Virus record (IMG/VR): IMGVR_UViG_3300031857_000295
Coordinates: 1 to 50,422 of that record
DNA length: 50,422 nt
Strand: one strand, 5' to 3'
Source of the DNA: a virus
Of the stretch, positions 23,171-30,994 are shown piece by piece (position 1 is the stretch's first letter; each line of letters opens with the position of its first letter). Below the pieces are notes generated by a model that did not search any database, was not told where the DNA came from, and saw only the letters and a list, made by a program, of their open reading frames with translations. The position numbers and the translations under genes are program-made.

Positions 23171-23653
23171 ATGAGTATGAGAAAGAAAGTCATAGCAGGG
23201 AACGTTATAAAGCTGCTTAAGCAGGGCTATTCGCCCAAGGAAGTTACCCAGCGTATGGCGGTAAGCTACAACTACGCATGGAAGTTGAAGAAAGATTTAG
23301 AGAAAGCGGCGAAAGAAGCCGTAGCTGAAGTCAAAGAATGGGTCGAAGAGAAAGTCGAACCCAAACCCGAACCCGAAGTCAGTGGGGTGGGTAAGGTGCT
23401 AGACGCAAGGGCGGAACAATATGGTTCGTTCATGCAGTCTTCGGATACGGTTATCAGGATTAAGAGCATTCTACACAATGTGGTGGCTCGTAACGAAGTG
23501 CTCCTATACCCTGACCAGCTACAGGCGTTGGATATGATTGCGACCAAGATAAGTCGCATCGTGCATGGCAACCCAAACCACCTAGATAGCTGGATTGATA
23601 TAGCCGGATATGCTACGTTAGTGGCCGACCGTCTCCAAGGGAAAATCAGATAA
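23171..23653 (+). CDS. HTH plus DUF6378-like protein (160 aa)
   Basis: The N-terminal 45 residues form a helix-turn-helix (NVIKLLKQGYSPKEVTQRMA, then KLKKDLEK). A Lys/Glu/Pro-rich linker follows. The C-terminal 85 residues begin LDARAEQYGSFMQSSDTVIR and include HLDSWIDIAGYATLVADRL, which I recognise as a DUF6378-type helical domain found in many phage early regions. The domain has no firmly known function. Fusion to an HTH points to a DNA-directed role. AAGGAGCAAATGAA precedes the ATG. Confidence 0.65.
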   Translation: MSMRKKVIAGNVIKLLKQGYSPKEVTQRMAVSYNYAWKLKKDLEKAAKEAVAEVKEWVEEKVEPKPEPEVSGVGKVLDARAEQYGSFMQSSDTVIRIKSILHNVVARNEVLLYPDQLQALDMIATKISRIVHGNPNHLDSWIDIAGYATLVADRLQGKIR

Positions 23654-23654
23654 C

Positions 23655-24326
23655 ATGACAGCGTGGTCCTATAGTAGCATCAAGACCTTCGACCAGTGTC
23701 CGAAGAAGTACTTTCACCTCAAGGTGATTAAGGACGTAAAGGACGACCCCGGCGAAGCAGCTATCTATGGGACCAACGCGCATGAAGCAGCCGAGCACTA
23801 CATCAAGCACGGTACTCCTATACCAGAGAAGTTCAGCATCATGCGGCCCGTCGTGGAAGTGCTGGCCCAGTTTCCGGGCGAGAAGCACACCGAGCTGAAG
23901 CTAGGCGTAAAGAAAACGGGTACTGGCTACGAACCATGCGGCTTCTTCGATAAGGACGTATGGTGGCGCGGCATCGTCGATTTGCTCATCACAAACGGCA
24001 CAACTGCCCACATGGTAGATTACAAGACCGGCAAGAACGCTAAGTATGCGGACATGAAGCAGCTGGACCTGATGGCTGGTGCAGTGTTCGTGCACTACCC
24101 AGAGATAACCAAGGTTAAGTCGGGGCTGGCGTTTGTGGTGTCCAACGAGTTTCCTAAGAAGACCCACAAGCGTGAGCACTTGGATACGTACCTATCTGTG
24201 TTTGATAATCAGCTAGAACAGCTTGAGGCCAGCATGGATAATGGTGTATGGAACGCAAAGACCAGCCCGTTATGTGGTTGGTGCCCAGTTAAAAGCTGTG
24301 AGCATTGGAAACCACGGAGGCATTGA
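23655..24326 (+). CDS. Cas4/RecB-like PD-(D/E)XK exonuclease with Fe-S cysteines (223 aa)
   Basis: Key residues are His43, Glu80, Asp109 (GIVDLL), the Asp122-Tyr-Lys124 of VDYKTG and Gln136, a full PD-(D/E)XK set. Four cysteines at 15, 207, 210 and 215 are placed to hold a 4Fe-4S cluster joining both ends, as in Cas4 and AddB-type nucleases. Such phage enzymes process DNA ends in recombination. The gene lies between the DUF6378-like and HNH-like genes and ahead of the SNF2-like helicase. Its stop shares a base with the next ATG. There is no CRISPR locus, so Cas4 refers to fold only. Confidence 0.82.
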   Translation: MTAWSYSSIKTFDQCPKKYFHLKVIKDVKDDPGEAAIYGTNAHEAAEHYIKHGTPIPEKFSIMRPVVEVLAQFPGEKHTELKLGVKKTGTGYEPCGFFDKDVWWRGIVDLLITNGTTAHMVDYKTGKNAKYADMKQLDLMAGAVFVHYPEITKVKSGLAFVVSNEFPKKTHKREHLDTYLSVFDNQLEQLEASMDNGVWNAKTSPLCGWCPVKSCEHWKPRRH

Positions 24327-24604
24327 TGGCAAGGGATTACAAAGCCGAGTACGATAAATACCACGCTCGCCCAGAGCAGAAGAAGAACCGTGCTTCGCGC
24401 AATGCGGCCCGTGCCAAGATGACTAAAGCCGGTAAGGTGCACAAGGGCGATGGTAAAGACGTTGCCCACGTAAAAGCATTCGACAAAGGTGGTTCCAATA
24501 AGACGGGACTGCGTGTAGAAAGTAAGGCCGCTAATCGGTCGTTCCTCCGTGATAAGAAGGGTAACCTCGTGTCGGAGCGCAGCAAACGGGAACGCAAGAA
24601 GTAA
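24326..24604 (+). CDS. HNH-like small basic protein (92 aa)
   Basis: The N-terminal half is very basic (KKNRASRNAARAKMTKAGKVHKGDGKD). It is followed by DVAHVKAFDKGGSNKTGLRV and SKAANRSF, the pattern of a compact HNH nuclease in which the usual Asp-His pair reads Ala-His. The change may weaken or remove activity, or the protein may be a DNA-binding relative. ATG 24326 gives a TGATG junction with the nuclease gene; CGGAGG lies 8 nt before. Confidence 0.6.
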   Translation: MARDYKAEYDKYHARPEQKKNRASRNAARAKMTKAGKVHKGDGKDVAHVKAFDKGGSNKTGLRVESKAANRSFLRDKKGNLVSERSKRERKK

Positions 24605-24620
24605 CCACGAAGGAGCAATC

Positions 24621-26165
24621 GTGCAGATAATTGATAACAAGGCGCTGCTAATTACAGCGCCGAACGCACATACTATACCCCAATACATTACAAAGAGCGC
24701 CGTGGTTGAAGGTGGAGCCGTAGCCGTACACTGGGGGCTACACGAGGCTACGCGCTTAGCTCAGCTTGGTTATGACGGCGTGCCGTCCCCTATGCTCCGC
24801 GACTACCAGTGGACTGGTAAGTATGCGCCGTTCGACCACCAGAAAGAGACAGCTTCGTTCTTGTCTATCCGCAAACGCGCCTTCTGCTTCAACGAGCAGG
24901 GCACAGGCAAGACGGCTAGCGTCATATGGACGGCTGACTACCTGATGAAGAAGGGCAAGATTAAGCGCGTACTGGTGCTATGCCCATTGTCGATTATGAA
25001 GTCGGCTTGGCAGCGCGACCTATTCACCTTCGCTATGCACCGCTCGTGCAGCGTTGCGCACGGTGCAGCCCCACAACGCAAGAAGATTATCGAAGCAGGG
25101 GCAGAGTTCGTCATCATTAACTTCGACGGTCTAGCTATCGTCAAGGACGAGATAATTGCAGGTGGCTTCGACCTTATCGTGGTGGACGAGGCGAACGCAT
25201 ATAAGAACGTGCAGACCAACCGCTGGAAGATTTTTAGCCAGATTGTGAACCTCACTGACCCACGGCTTTGGATGATGACAGGTACACCCGCTGCGCAGTC
25301 TCCCATAGATGCGTATGGCTTAGCTAAGCTGGTTAACCCAGAAGGTTGCCCTAAATACTACACCGAGTTCCGAGCTTCTATCATGCACAAGGTGACCCAC
25401 TTTAAATGGGCACCGAAACCACACGCAGCTGAGTACGTGCATAACATATTGCAGCCAGCCATCCGGTTCGAAAAGAAAGACTGCTTGGACCTACCCGAAG
25501 TTACGCACGTGTCGCGTGACGCACCGCTGACAACACAGCAGAGCAAGTACTACAAGATGCTCAAGGACCAGCTGCTGATTGAGACGGGCGGCGAGGAAGT
25601 CAGTGCGGTCAACGCAGCTACGCAGATAAACAAGCTGCTGCAGATAAGTGGAGGCGCGGTCTATACGGATACTGGCGAGGTGCTGGAGTTCGATGTGTCT
25701 AACCGGGTTAACGTCGTACTCGAAGTCATAGAGGAGGCCAGCAACAAGGTGCTGGTCTTCGTGCCGTTCACGCACACTATTGAGATACTTCGCGCTAGGC
25801 TGGAGAAGGAAGGCATCTCGTGTGGCGTCATCAACGGCAAAGTATCACTGAATAAGCGCAGCGACATCATCGAGCGGTTCCAGACGAGCAAAGACCCACA
25901 TGTGCTTATCATCCAGCCACAGGCTGCATCGCACGGTCTGACTCTAACGGAGGCGGATACAATCATCTGGTATGCGCCAGTAACCAGCGTGGAAACATAC
26001 TTGCAGGCTAACGCCCGTATCGACCGTCCCGGCCAGAAGAACGCCATGACCATCGTGCATATCAAGGGCAGTCCGGTAGAGGAGCGGCTGTATAGTATGC
26101 TCCAGAATAATATCACCAACCACAAAAAACTTATTGACTTGTATAAGGAAGTTATGGAAATATAG
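24621..26165 (+). CDS. SNF2-like superfamily 2 helicase/translocase (514 aa)
   Basis: Domain 1 has Walker A in NEQGTGKT (91-98), DEAN at 189-192 in place of DEAH, and TGTP at 220-223. Domain 2 has VFVPFTHTIEIL and the arginine-finger motif QANARIDRPGQ near residues 460-470. This fits the SNF2/DEAD family that translocates on DNA in phage replication or recombination. GTG 24621 is preferred because AAGGAGCAATC precedes it and because upstream codons lie inside the HNH-like gene. It ends with 75 nt before the next gene, where a promoter-like site sits. Confidence 0.87.
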   Translation: MQIIDNKALLITAPNAHTIPQYITKSAVVEGGAVAVHWGLHEATRLAQLGYDGVPSPMLRDYQWTGKYAPFDHQKETASFLSIRKRAFCFNEQGTGKTASVIWTADYLMKKGKIKRVLVLCPLSIMKSAWQRDLFTFAMHRSCSVAHGAAPQRKKIIEAGAEFVIINFDGLAIVKDEIIAGGFDLIVVDEANAYKNVQTNRWKIFSQIVNLTDPRLWMMTGTPAAQSPIDAYGLAKLVNPEGCPKYYTEFRASIMHKVTHFKWAPKPHAAEYVHNILQPAIRFEKKDCLDLPEVTHVSRDAPLTTQQSKYYKMLKDQLLIETGGEEVSAVNAATQINKLLQISGGAVYTDTGEVLEFDVSNRVNVVLEVIEEASNKVLVFVPFTHTIEILRARLEKEGISCGVINGKVSLNKRSDIIERFQTSKDPHVLIIQPQAASHGLTLTEADTIIWYAPVTSVETYLQANARIDRPGQKNAMTIVHIKGSPVEERLYSMLQNNITNHKKLIDLYKEVMEI

Positions 26166-26168
26166 TAT

Positions 26169-26197
26169 TTGACACTGTCAAAGATTAGTGGTAGCTA
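26169..26197 (+). promoter_or_regulatory. Promoter-like site with palindromic -35 region
   Basis: TTGACA (26169-26174) with TAGCTA 17 nt later (26192-26197) could be a promoter for the 26241-30914 genes. TTGACA is also one arm of a perfect palindrome, TTGACACTGTCAA (26169-26181), so a repressor could block the -35 box. The -10 match is weak. Confidence 0.35.
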
Positions 26198-26240
26198 ACA
26201 ATATAACAAACCACAATCACAACCAAGAAGGAGCAAGCAT

Positions 26241-26642
26241 ATGGATGATTTACCCGTAGACCAGCTTGTGCGCGTCTATCGCAAGATACGTGATGTCGTG
26301 CAGGCTAAGGAAGACGCCCACAAAGCCGAGATTACAGAGCTTAAGGGGCAGATGGACCTAGTTAGCGCCAAGCTACTTGAGGTCTGCAACACACAGAACG
26401 TGGACAGCCTACGTACCAAAGAAGGTACGATAACTAGGCGCGCTGCTACCCGCTACTGGACGAGCGATTGGGAGTCCATGTACAAGTTTCTTAAGGAGAA
26501 TGATGTGATGCATCTTCTCGAACAGCGCATCCACAATGGCAACATGCGTAATTACCTAGAGGAGAACCCCGATAGTCTACCTGTCGGCCTCAATGCAGAT
26601 ACTAAGTATGTGCTTTCGGTTCGCAAACCAACAACCAAGTGA
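26241..26642 (+). CDS. Conserved early phage protein, unknown (133 aa)
   Basis: The N-terminal 55 residues form a coiled-coil (QLVRVYRKIRDVVQAKEDAHKAEITELKGQ). The rest holds a conserved-looking block, TRYWTSDWESMYKFLKEND, and NYLEENPDSLPVGLN. I recall similar proteins in environmental phages, next to single-strand binding or primase genes, without a proven role. AAGGAGCAAGCAT precedes the ATG, and its stop is 8 nt before the next ATG. Confidence 0.6.
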   Translation: MDDLPVDQLVRVYRKIRDVVQAKEDAHKAEITELKGQMDLVSAKLLEVCNTQNVDSLRTKEGTITRRAATRYWTSDWESMYKFLKENDVMHLLEQRIHNGNMRNYLEENPDSLPVGLNADTKYVLSVRKPTTK

Positions 26643-26650
26643 GAGAAACA

Positions 26651-27577
26651 ATGACCAATTTGACCATCTTTAAAAACCCAAACGCTATGACTGCCGGAGC
26701 ACTGCCACCATCCAAGATGGGTACGCAGATTGCTGCGAGCATGGGCGGTTATAACCGCATCGCCACCAACACCAACGGCACGTTCAAGCGTATCGTAAAC
26801 GGTGAGCAGGTCGGCAAAGCCATCCGTGGTGAGTTCAACGCCATCATCCTTGCTATGCTAGAGAAGCCTAGCCGCAGCTTCTACGCTAGTGACTACGACC
26901 CCGACGCTAAGGGCACTGCACCTGACTGCTTCTCTAACCTAGGTGACAAGCCAGAGGCATCCGCCTCCAACCGTCAGGCGTCTAACTGTGCCAGCTGCCC
27001 TAAGAACATAGACGGTTCGGGTAAGAACGGTAAGGGTAAAGCCTGTCGCTTCAGCCGCAAGGTCGCGTTGTTCTTAGACGGTGACGAGTCCGGCGACGTG
27101 TATCAGTTCAACATCCCAGCTAAGTCGCTATTCGGTAAGGGCACCGGTAACACCTTGCCGTTCGAGCAGTACTGCCGCCACTTGGTGTCTAACGGTGCAG
27201 CGCCTGACCGCGTGGTGACCACCATCGCATACAACCTCGACGCAGAGACTATGGAGCTTAACTTCACTGCTGACCGGTTTATTGACCTAGAAGAGCTGGA
27301 GCGCGTCACTGAGGCACAAGAGAACGCCGCCACGACCCGTCTGATTAGCTTCGACATCGTGAAGGCTGCTGCCGCAGAAGAACCTGCTAAGCTTGCAGCA
27401 CAAGCCGAGCCGAAGGCGAAGAAGCCATCGTTCTTAGACGCTGATGATGAAGACGAAGAGGAAGAAGAACTTCCCGAGCCAGTAAAGCGTCCATCCAAGA
27501 AGGCCACCGCTGAACCTACCGGCACTATTGCTGCTGTAGTAAGCCGGTGGGGCGACGACGAAGAAGACGACGACTAA
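26651..27577 (+). CDS. Probable single-strand DNA-binding protein with acidic tail (308 aa)
   Basis: The core (residues 20-230) has the segments SMGGYNRIATNTNGTFKRIV, a Cys cluster NCASCPKN...KACRF, and strand-rich stretches (LFLDGDESGDVYQFNIP). The last 50 residues are very acidic and end GDDEEDDD, the hallmark of single-strand binding proteins that recruit partners. Position just before the primase-helicase supports the call. ATG 26651 is chosen (GAGAG upstream); an in-frame GTG four codons earlier overlaps the previous stop. No OB-fold was proven by comparison. Confidence 0.6.
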   Translation: MTNLTIFKNPNAMTAGALPPSKMGTQIAASMGGYNRIATNTNGTFKRIVNGEQVGKAIRGEFNAIILAMLEKPSRSFYASDYDPDAKGTAPDCFSNLGDKPEASASNRQASNCASCPKNIDGSGKNGKGKACRFSRKVALFLDGDESGDVYQFNIPAKSLFGKGTGNTLPFEQYCRHLVSNGAAPDRVVTTIAYNLDAETMELNFTADRFIDLEELERVTEAQENAATTRLISFDIVKAAAAEEPAKLAAQAEPKAKKPSFLDADDEDEEEEELPEPVKRPSKKATAEPTGTIAAVVSRWGDDEEDDD

Positions 27578-27819
27578 TGAGTAGCGGTTATAGCTTACGG
27601 ATACAGGAGGCAAACGCCAAGGCGAGCAAACACAAGTTGGGTGTTCGCCTAGGTAGGCTCTGCATTGCGCAGGACATTCCTGTAGCCGTAGTCGCTAAGT
27701 GTACAGGCGTAACAAGGCAGACAGTATATAATTGGTTCTGTGGGACTTCCATCCCACAGGGCACTCCCGCCGCCCTTATAGCTGTATACATGGCAAGTCT
27801 GGAGAGTTCTGTCTCCTAA
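27577..27819 (+). CDS. XRE/Cro-like helix-turn-helix regulator (80 aa)
   Basis: Residues 20-62 (KLGVRLGRLCIAQDIPVAVV and ahead to VTRQTVYNWFCGTSIP) are a five-helix repressor-type domain with the recognition helix around TRQTVYNWF. Start ATG 27577 gives TAATG with the SSB-like stop. It is the only clear phage-repressor-type protein in the window. It may bind one of the palindromes here, which is untested. A perfect 8-bp inverted repeat (27738-27745 with 27752-27759) lies in its coding region. Confidence 0.7.
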   Translation: MSSGYSLRIQEANAKASKHKLGVRLGRLCIAQDIPVAVVAKCTGVTRQTVYNWFCGTSIPQGTPAALIAVYMASLESSVS

Positions 27820-27882
27820 CGGAGCAGGGAGCATTTTCTTTTAGAAGTGGGCTTGTGAGTTGCCCTATGGAGTAGTGTCTGC

Positions 27883-30717
27883 GTGGCGGAGGAATTTGAC
27901 CTTTTATCAGCGGTGCAGCCTCAAGAGGGTTGGTACGCTATCGTCGGGCTTAGCCCAGACAATAAACAGCAGGAGTTAGTAGAGACCCGCGAGGAAGCGG
28001 ACGAATGGGCAAAGACCTTCCTCAACCAAGGTAAGAACGTATTCTTTGGTGTAGCTAAGTACACAGACGGTAAGAGCCGCAAGAAAGAGAACGTGAAGGC
28101 GCTTAAGTCGCTCTGGCTCGACATAGACTGCGGACCAGAGAAGGATTACGATACACAGGACGAAGGCTTCACGGCTCTTCGTGCGTTCTGTAAGACCGTA
28201 GGTATGCCCAAGCCTATCGTGGTTAACTCGGGGCGCGGTTTGCACGTATACTGGCCGCTAACTGAAGAAGTTACACGCGAAGAATGGGAGCCAGTGTGCG
28301 CACGGTTGAAAGAAGTCTGCGCCACCAAGGGGCTACGTGTAGATAACAGCTGCTTTGAGGCAGCGCGCATCCTGCGTATTCCCGGCACTTTTAACTTTAA
28401 GGGTGATGACCCACTGCGCGTAGAGGTTCTGGTGGTCGGCAAGCCGACGTCCATGGCAGACATACGTGACATACTTGGCGTTAAAGAGACTAAGCCGTCG
28501 CCCCTAGGCGACCTTCCGGTGTTCGCACCTAGCCCGTTATCCAAAGTCATACAGGCTAGCATGGAGTCCAGCTTCGCCAAGATTATGAACCGTGGGGACA
28601 AAGGCTGCGCACAGCTTAACTCCTGTTACGAGGACCGCGAGCATATATCCGAGCCACGTTGGTTCTCGGCGTTGTCAATCGCAAAGTTCTGTAAGGACCG
28701 TAATAGGGCGATACACAAGCTATCTGCAGACCATCCGGACTACGACCCTGACAAGGTTGAGCAGAAGATAGGACACATACTCGGGCCGCACACCTGCGCA
28801 GAGTTCGAGAAGAACAATCCCGGCGGATGCGGAAAGTGTCCACACGCTGGCAAGATACGCTCACCTATTACGCTAGGCAAAGAGCTGAAGGAGGCAACTC
28901 CGGAGGACAACGTAGTCATAGAAGAGACGAAGCTGGGGGCGATAAAGTTCCACATACCCGAGTTTCCCTTCCCCTACGTGCGTGGCAAGCATGGGGGCGT
29001 ATGGCGCAAGGTTGCGCCCAAGGACGAGGAAGAAGGCGTCGAAGACGTTGCGCTTGTGTATCCGTACGACATCTACGTGGCCAAGCGGATGGATGACCCT
29101 GTTGAGGGTGGCGTAGCCCTTATCCGACTGCACACACCGCAGGACGGCGTCAAAGAGTTCACGGTGCACAATTCCAAGATGGCGGACGGCACCGAGCTGA
29201 AGAAGCTTCTCGCTTCTAAGCACGTGATGTTGAGTTCGAAGACCGACTACGCATATCTAGTCGATTACATAGTTAAATCAGTGGCACAGTTTTTTCATAA
29301 CGAGAAGGTAGAGCAAATGCGAAATCAATTTGGATGGGTCGATAACGACAGTAAGTTTATCATTGGCGACCGTGAGATAAGTGCGGAGGGGACGTACCAT
29401 AGTCCACCATCTTCCGTTACCAAGGTAGTAGCGGAGCACATGACAGCTAAGGGCACACTGGATAAGTGGCGCGAAGTGTTCGACCTGTACGGACGTCCGG
29501 GCCTTGAGGGGCATGCGTTTGCAGCAGCCACCGCCTTCGGTGCGCCTCTCTTGCGCTTCTCCGGCCAGCGTGGGGCGATTATCAACGTGGTGCACCCTAA
29601 GTCGGGCACGGGTAAGACGACAGCCCTACAGATGGCTAACAGCGTGTATGGTGACCCTGTGGCGCTATGCGCGAAGAAGGACGACACGTTCAACTCGAAG
29701 GTGTTCAAGATAGGCGTGTTCTGCAACCTGCATATCAGCTTCGACGAAATGTCCAACACTGAACCTAAGCAGTTGAGTGAGCTTGCCTACCTGATTACAC
29801 AGGGCACCGGCAAGGACCGCATGAAGGCGTCCGCCAACGAGCTTCGGGCAAACCTGACGTCGTGGCAGACCATAGCACTGTGCTCGTCTAACCACTCGTT
29901 CTACGAGAAGCTGGAAATCAATAAGGGTTCGCCTGATGGTGAAACCATGCGCATCATCGAGTACAGCATCGACTATTCTGACGCGATTGACATCGAGTAT
30001 GGCAAGAAGATGTTCGACCACCAGCTGCTCGAGAACTACGGGCATGCAGGTGACATCTACGCACGGTACCTGATTACGCACTATGATGAGGTGAAGGCGC
30101 TCTATGCTACGGTCCAACAGCGCATCGACACCAAGCTTAAGCTAACACAGCGTGAGCGTTTCTGGTCGGCAACAGCGGCTGCTAACATAACGGGCATCTA
30201 CATTGCCCTACATCTGGGCCTATGTAACTGGGACATTGCTGCCATTTTCAAGTGGACGTGCAAGATGGTGCTCAACCTACGCAACACCATGACCCCACCG
30301 CCTGAAGGCGACCAGCAGATACTGGGTGAGTTTATGAACGCCCGTCTCGGGAACATTCTTATCGTCAACGACGGGGTAGACCGTCGCAGCAAGATGGCGG
30401 AAGTACCGGCACTAGAACCAAAGCAGGAGCTTATGATACGCTACGAGCCTGACACAGCTAAGGTGTACATAACTGCTAGCTCGTTCCGTGAGTATTGTGG
30501 TGCACGTAACATTGCTTACCGCTCTACGATTAACGCTATGAAGGCCAAGGGCCTGTACCTCGACGCGGAAAACAAGCGCATGTCCAAGGGCATGAAAGTC
30601 AACACGGTGCCAGTGCAGTCGCTAATCTTCGACGCTAACCACCCAGACTTCAGCGGCATTACGGACCTGTTTAATAACGTAGTGTCTGCCGCGAAGCCGG
30701 ACTCCGACGAAGAGTGA
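27883..30717 (+). CDS. Primase-helicase, AEP-like primase fused to ATPase (944 aa)
   Basis: The N-terminal part reads as an archaeo-eukaryotic primase: LWLDIDCG with Asp80 and Asp82, and SGRGLHVYW with His121. A Cys group follows (CAEF, GGCGKCPH near 305-320), possibly a metal site. The C-terminal ATPase has Walker A SGTGKTT at 574-580 and Walker B ISFDE ending at 621-622, with DUF927-like context. One protein thus could prime and unwind at the fork, the role of T7 gp4. The start is GTG 27883 with GGAG 10 nt upstream. It overlaps the next gene as GTGA. Confidence 0.82.
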   Translation: MAEEFDLLSAVQPQEGWYAIVGLSPDNKQQELVETREEADEWAKTFLNQGKNVFFGVAKYTDGKSRKKENVKALKSLWLDIDCGPEKDYDTQDEGFTALRAFCKTVGMPKPIVVNSGRGLHVYWPLTEEVTREEWEPVCARLKEVCATKGLRVDNSCFEAARILRIPGTFNFKGDDPLRVEVLVVGKPTSMADIRDILGVKETKPSPLGDLPVFAPSPLSKVIQASMESSFAKIMNRGDKGCAQLNSCYEDREHISEPRWFSALSIAKFCKDRNRAIHKLSADHPDYDPDKVEQKIGHILGPHTCAEFEKNNPGGCGKCPHAGKIRSPITLGKELKEATPEDNVVIEETKLGAIKFHIPEFPFPYVRGKHGGVWRKVAPKDEEEGVEDVALVYPYDIYVAKRMDDPVEGGVALIRLHTPQDGVKEFTVHNSKMADGTELKKLLASKHVMLSSKTDYAYLVDYIVKSVAQFFHNEKVEQMRNQFGWVDNDSKFIIGDREISAEGTYHSPPSSVTKVVAEHMTAKGTLDKWREVFDLYGRPGLEGHAFAAATAFGAPLLRFSGQRGAIINVVHPKSGTGKTTALQMANSVYGDPVALCAKKDDTFNSKVFKIGVFCNLHISFDEMSNTEPKQLSELAYLITQGTGKDRMKASANELRANLTSWQTIALCSSNHSFYEKLEINKGSPDGETMRIIEYSIDYSDAIDIEYGKKMFDHQLLENYGHAGDIYARYLITHYDEVKALYATVQQRIDTKLKLTQRERFWSATAAANITGIYIALHLGLCNWDIAAIFKWTCKMVLNLRNTMTPPPEGDQQILGEFMNARLGNILIVNDGVDRRSKMAEVPALEPKQELMIRYEPDTAKVYITASSFREYCGARNIAYRSTINAMKAKGLYLDAENKRMSKGMKVNTVPVQSLIFDANHPDFSGITDLFNNVVSAAKPDSDEE

Positions 30718-30914
30718 AGGTAGCTGGAGTCAGCTACGATATAAACTGGCGCGCCTTTACCAAGGGCGCGTCACTCTTTTTCCCGTGCCTCGACCCTAAA
30801 GCCGCCAAGCGCGAGATACGCCCTGTGCTACGCAGACTGAAGCTAAAAGTGGTGTACCGCAGCGTCGTGGACACCAAATCTGGTATTAGGGGTTTACGCA
30901 TCTGGCGAATATGA
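30714..30914 (+). CDS. Small basic protein ending the rightward operon (66 aa)
   Basis: GTG 30714 overlaps the primase stop (GTGA). The 66 residues are basic, with PKAAKREIRPVLRRLKLKVVYRSV resembling a compact nucleic-acid-binding fold, and a C-terminal GIRGLRIWRI. I have seen comparable short ends of phage replication operons but cannot name the family. The terminator follows 45 nt downstream. Confidence 0.6.
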   Translation: MKVAGVSYDINWRAFTKGASLFFPCLDPKAAKREIRPVLRRLKLKVVYRSVVDTKSGIRGLRIWRI

Positions 30915-30959
30915 CTATGCATGACACCGGAAGATGCTCCTTCCGTTTGGTTGATACTA

Positions 30960-30994
30960 CCCCCGCTGGCGCTACTCCCCGGCGGGGGTTTTTT
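30960..30994 (+). terminator. Rho-independent terminator of the rightward operon
   Basis: A 10-bp stem pairs 30960-30969 with 30979-30988 (one G-T pair) around a 9-nt loop and is followed by six T (30989-30994). It ends at the stop codon of the convergent 2315-aa gene. On the minus strand no T-run follows, so it works mainly rightward. Confidence 0.85.

Noticed and set aside
24549-24620. Earlier start for the SNF2-like helicase
   Set aside because: It would lie inside the HNH-like gene and ignore the AAGGAGCAATC site before the GTG at 24621.
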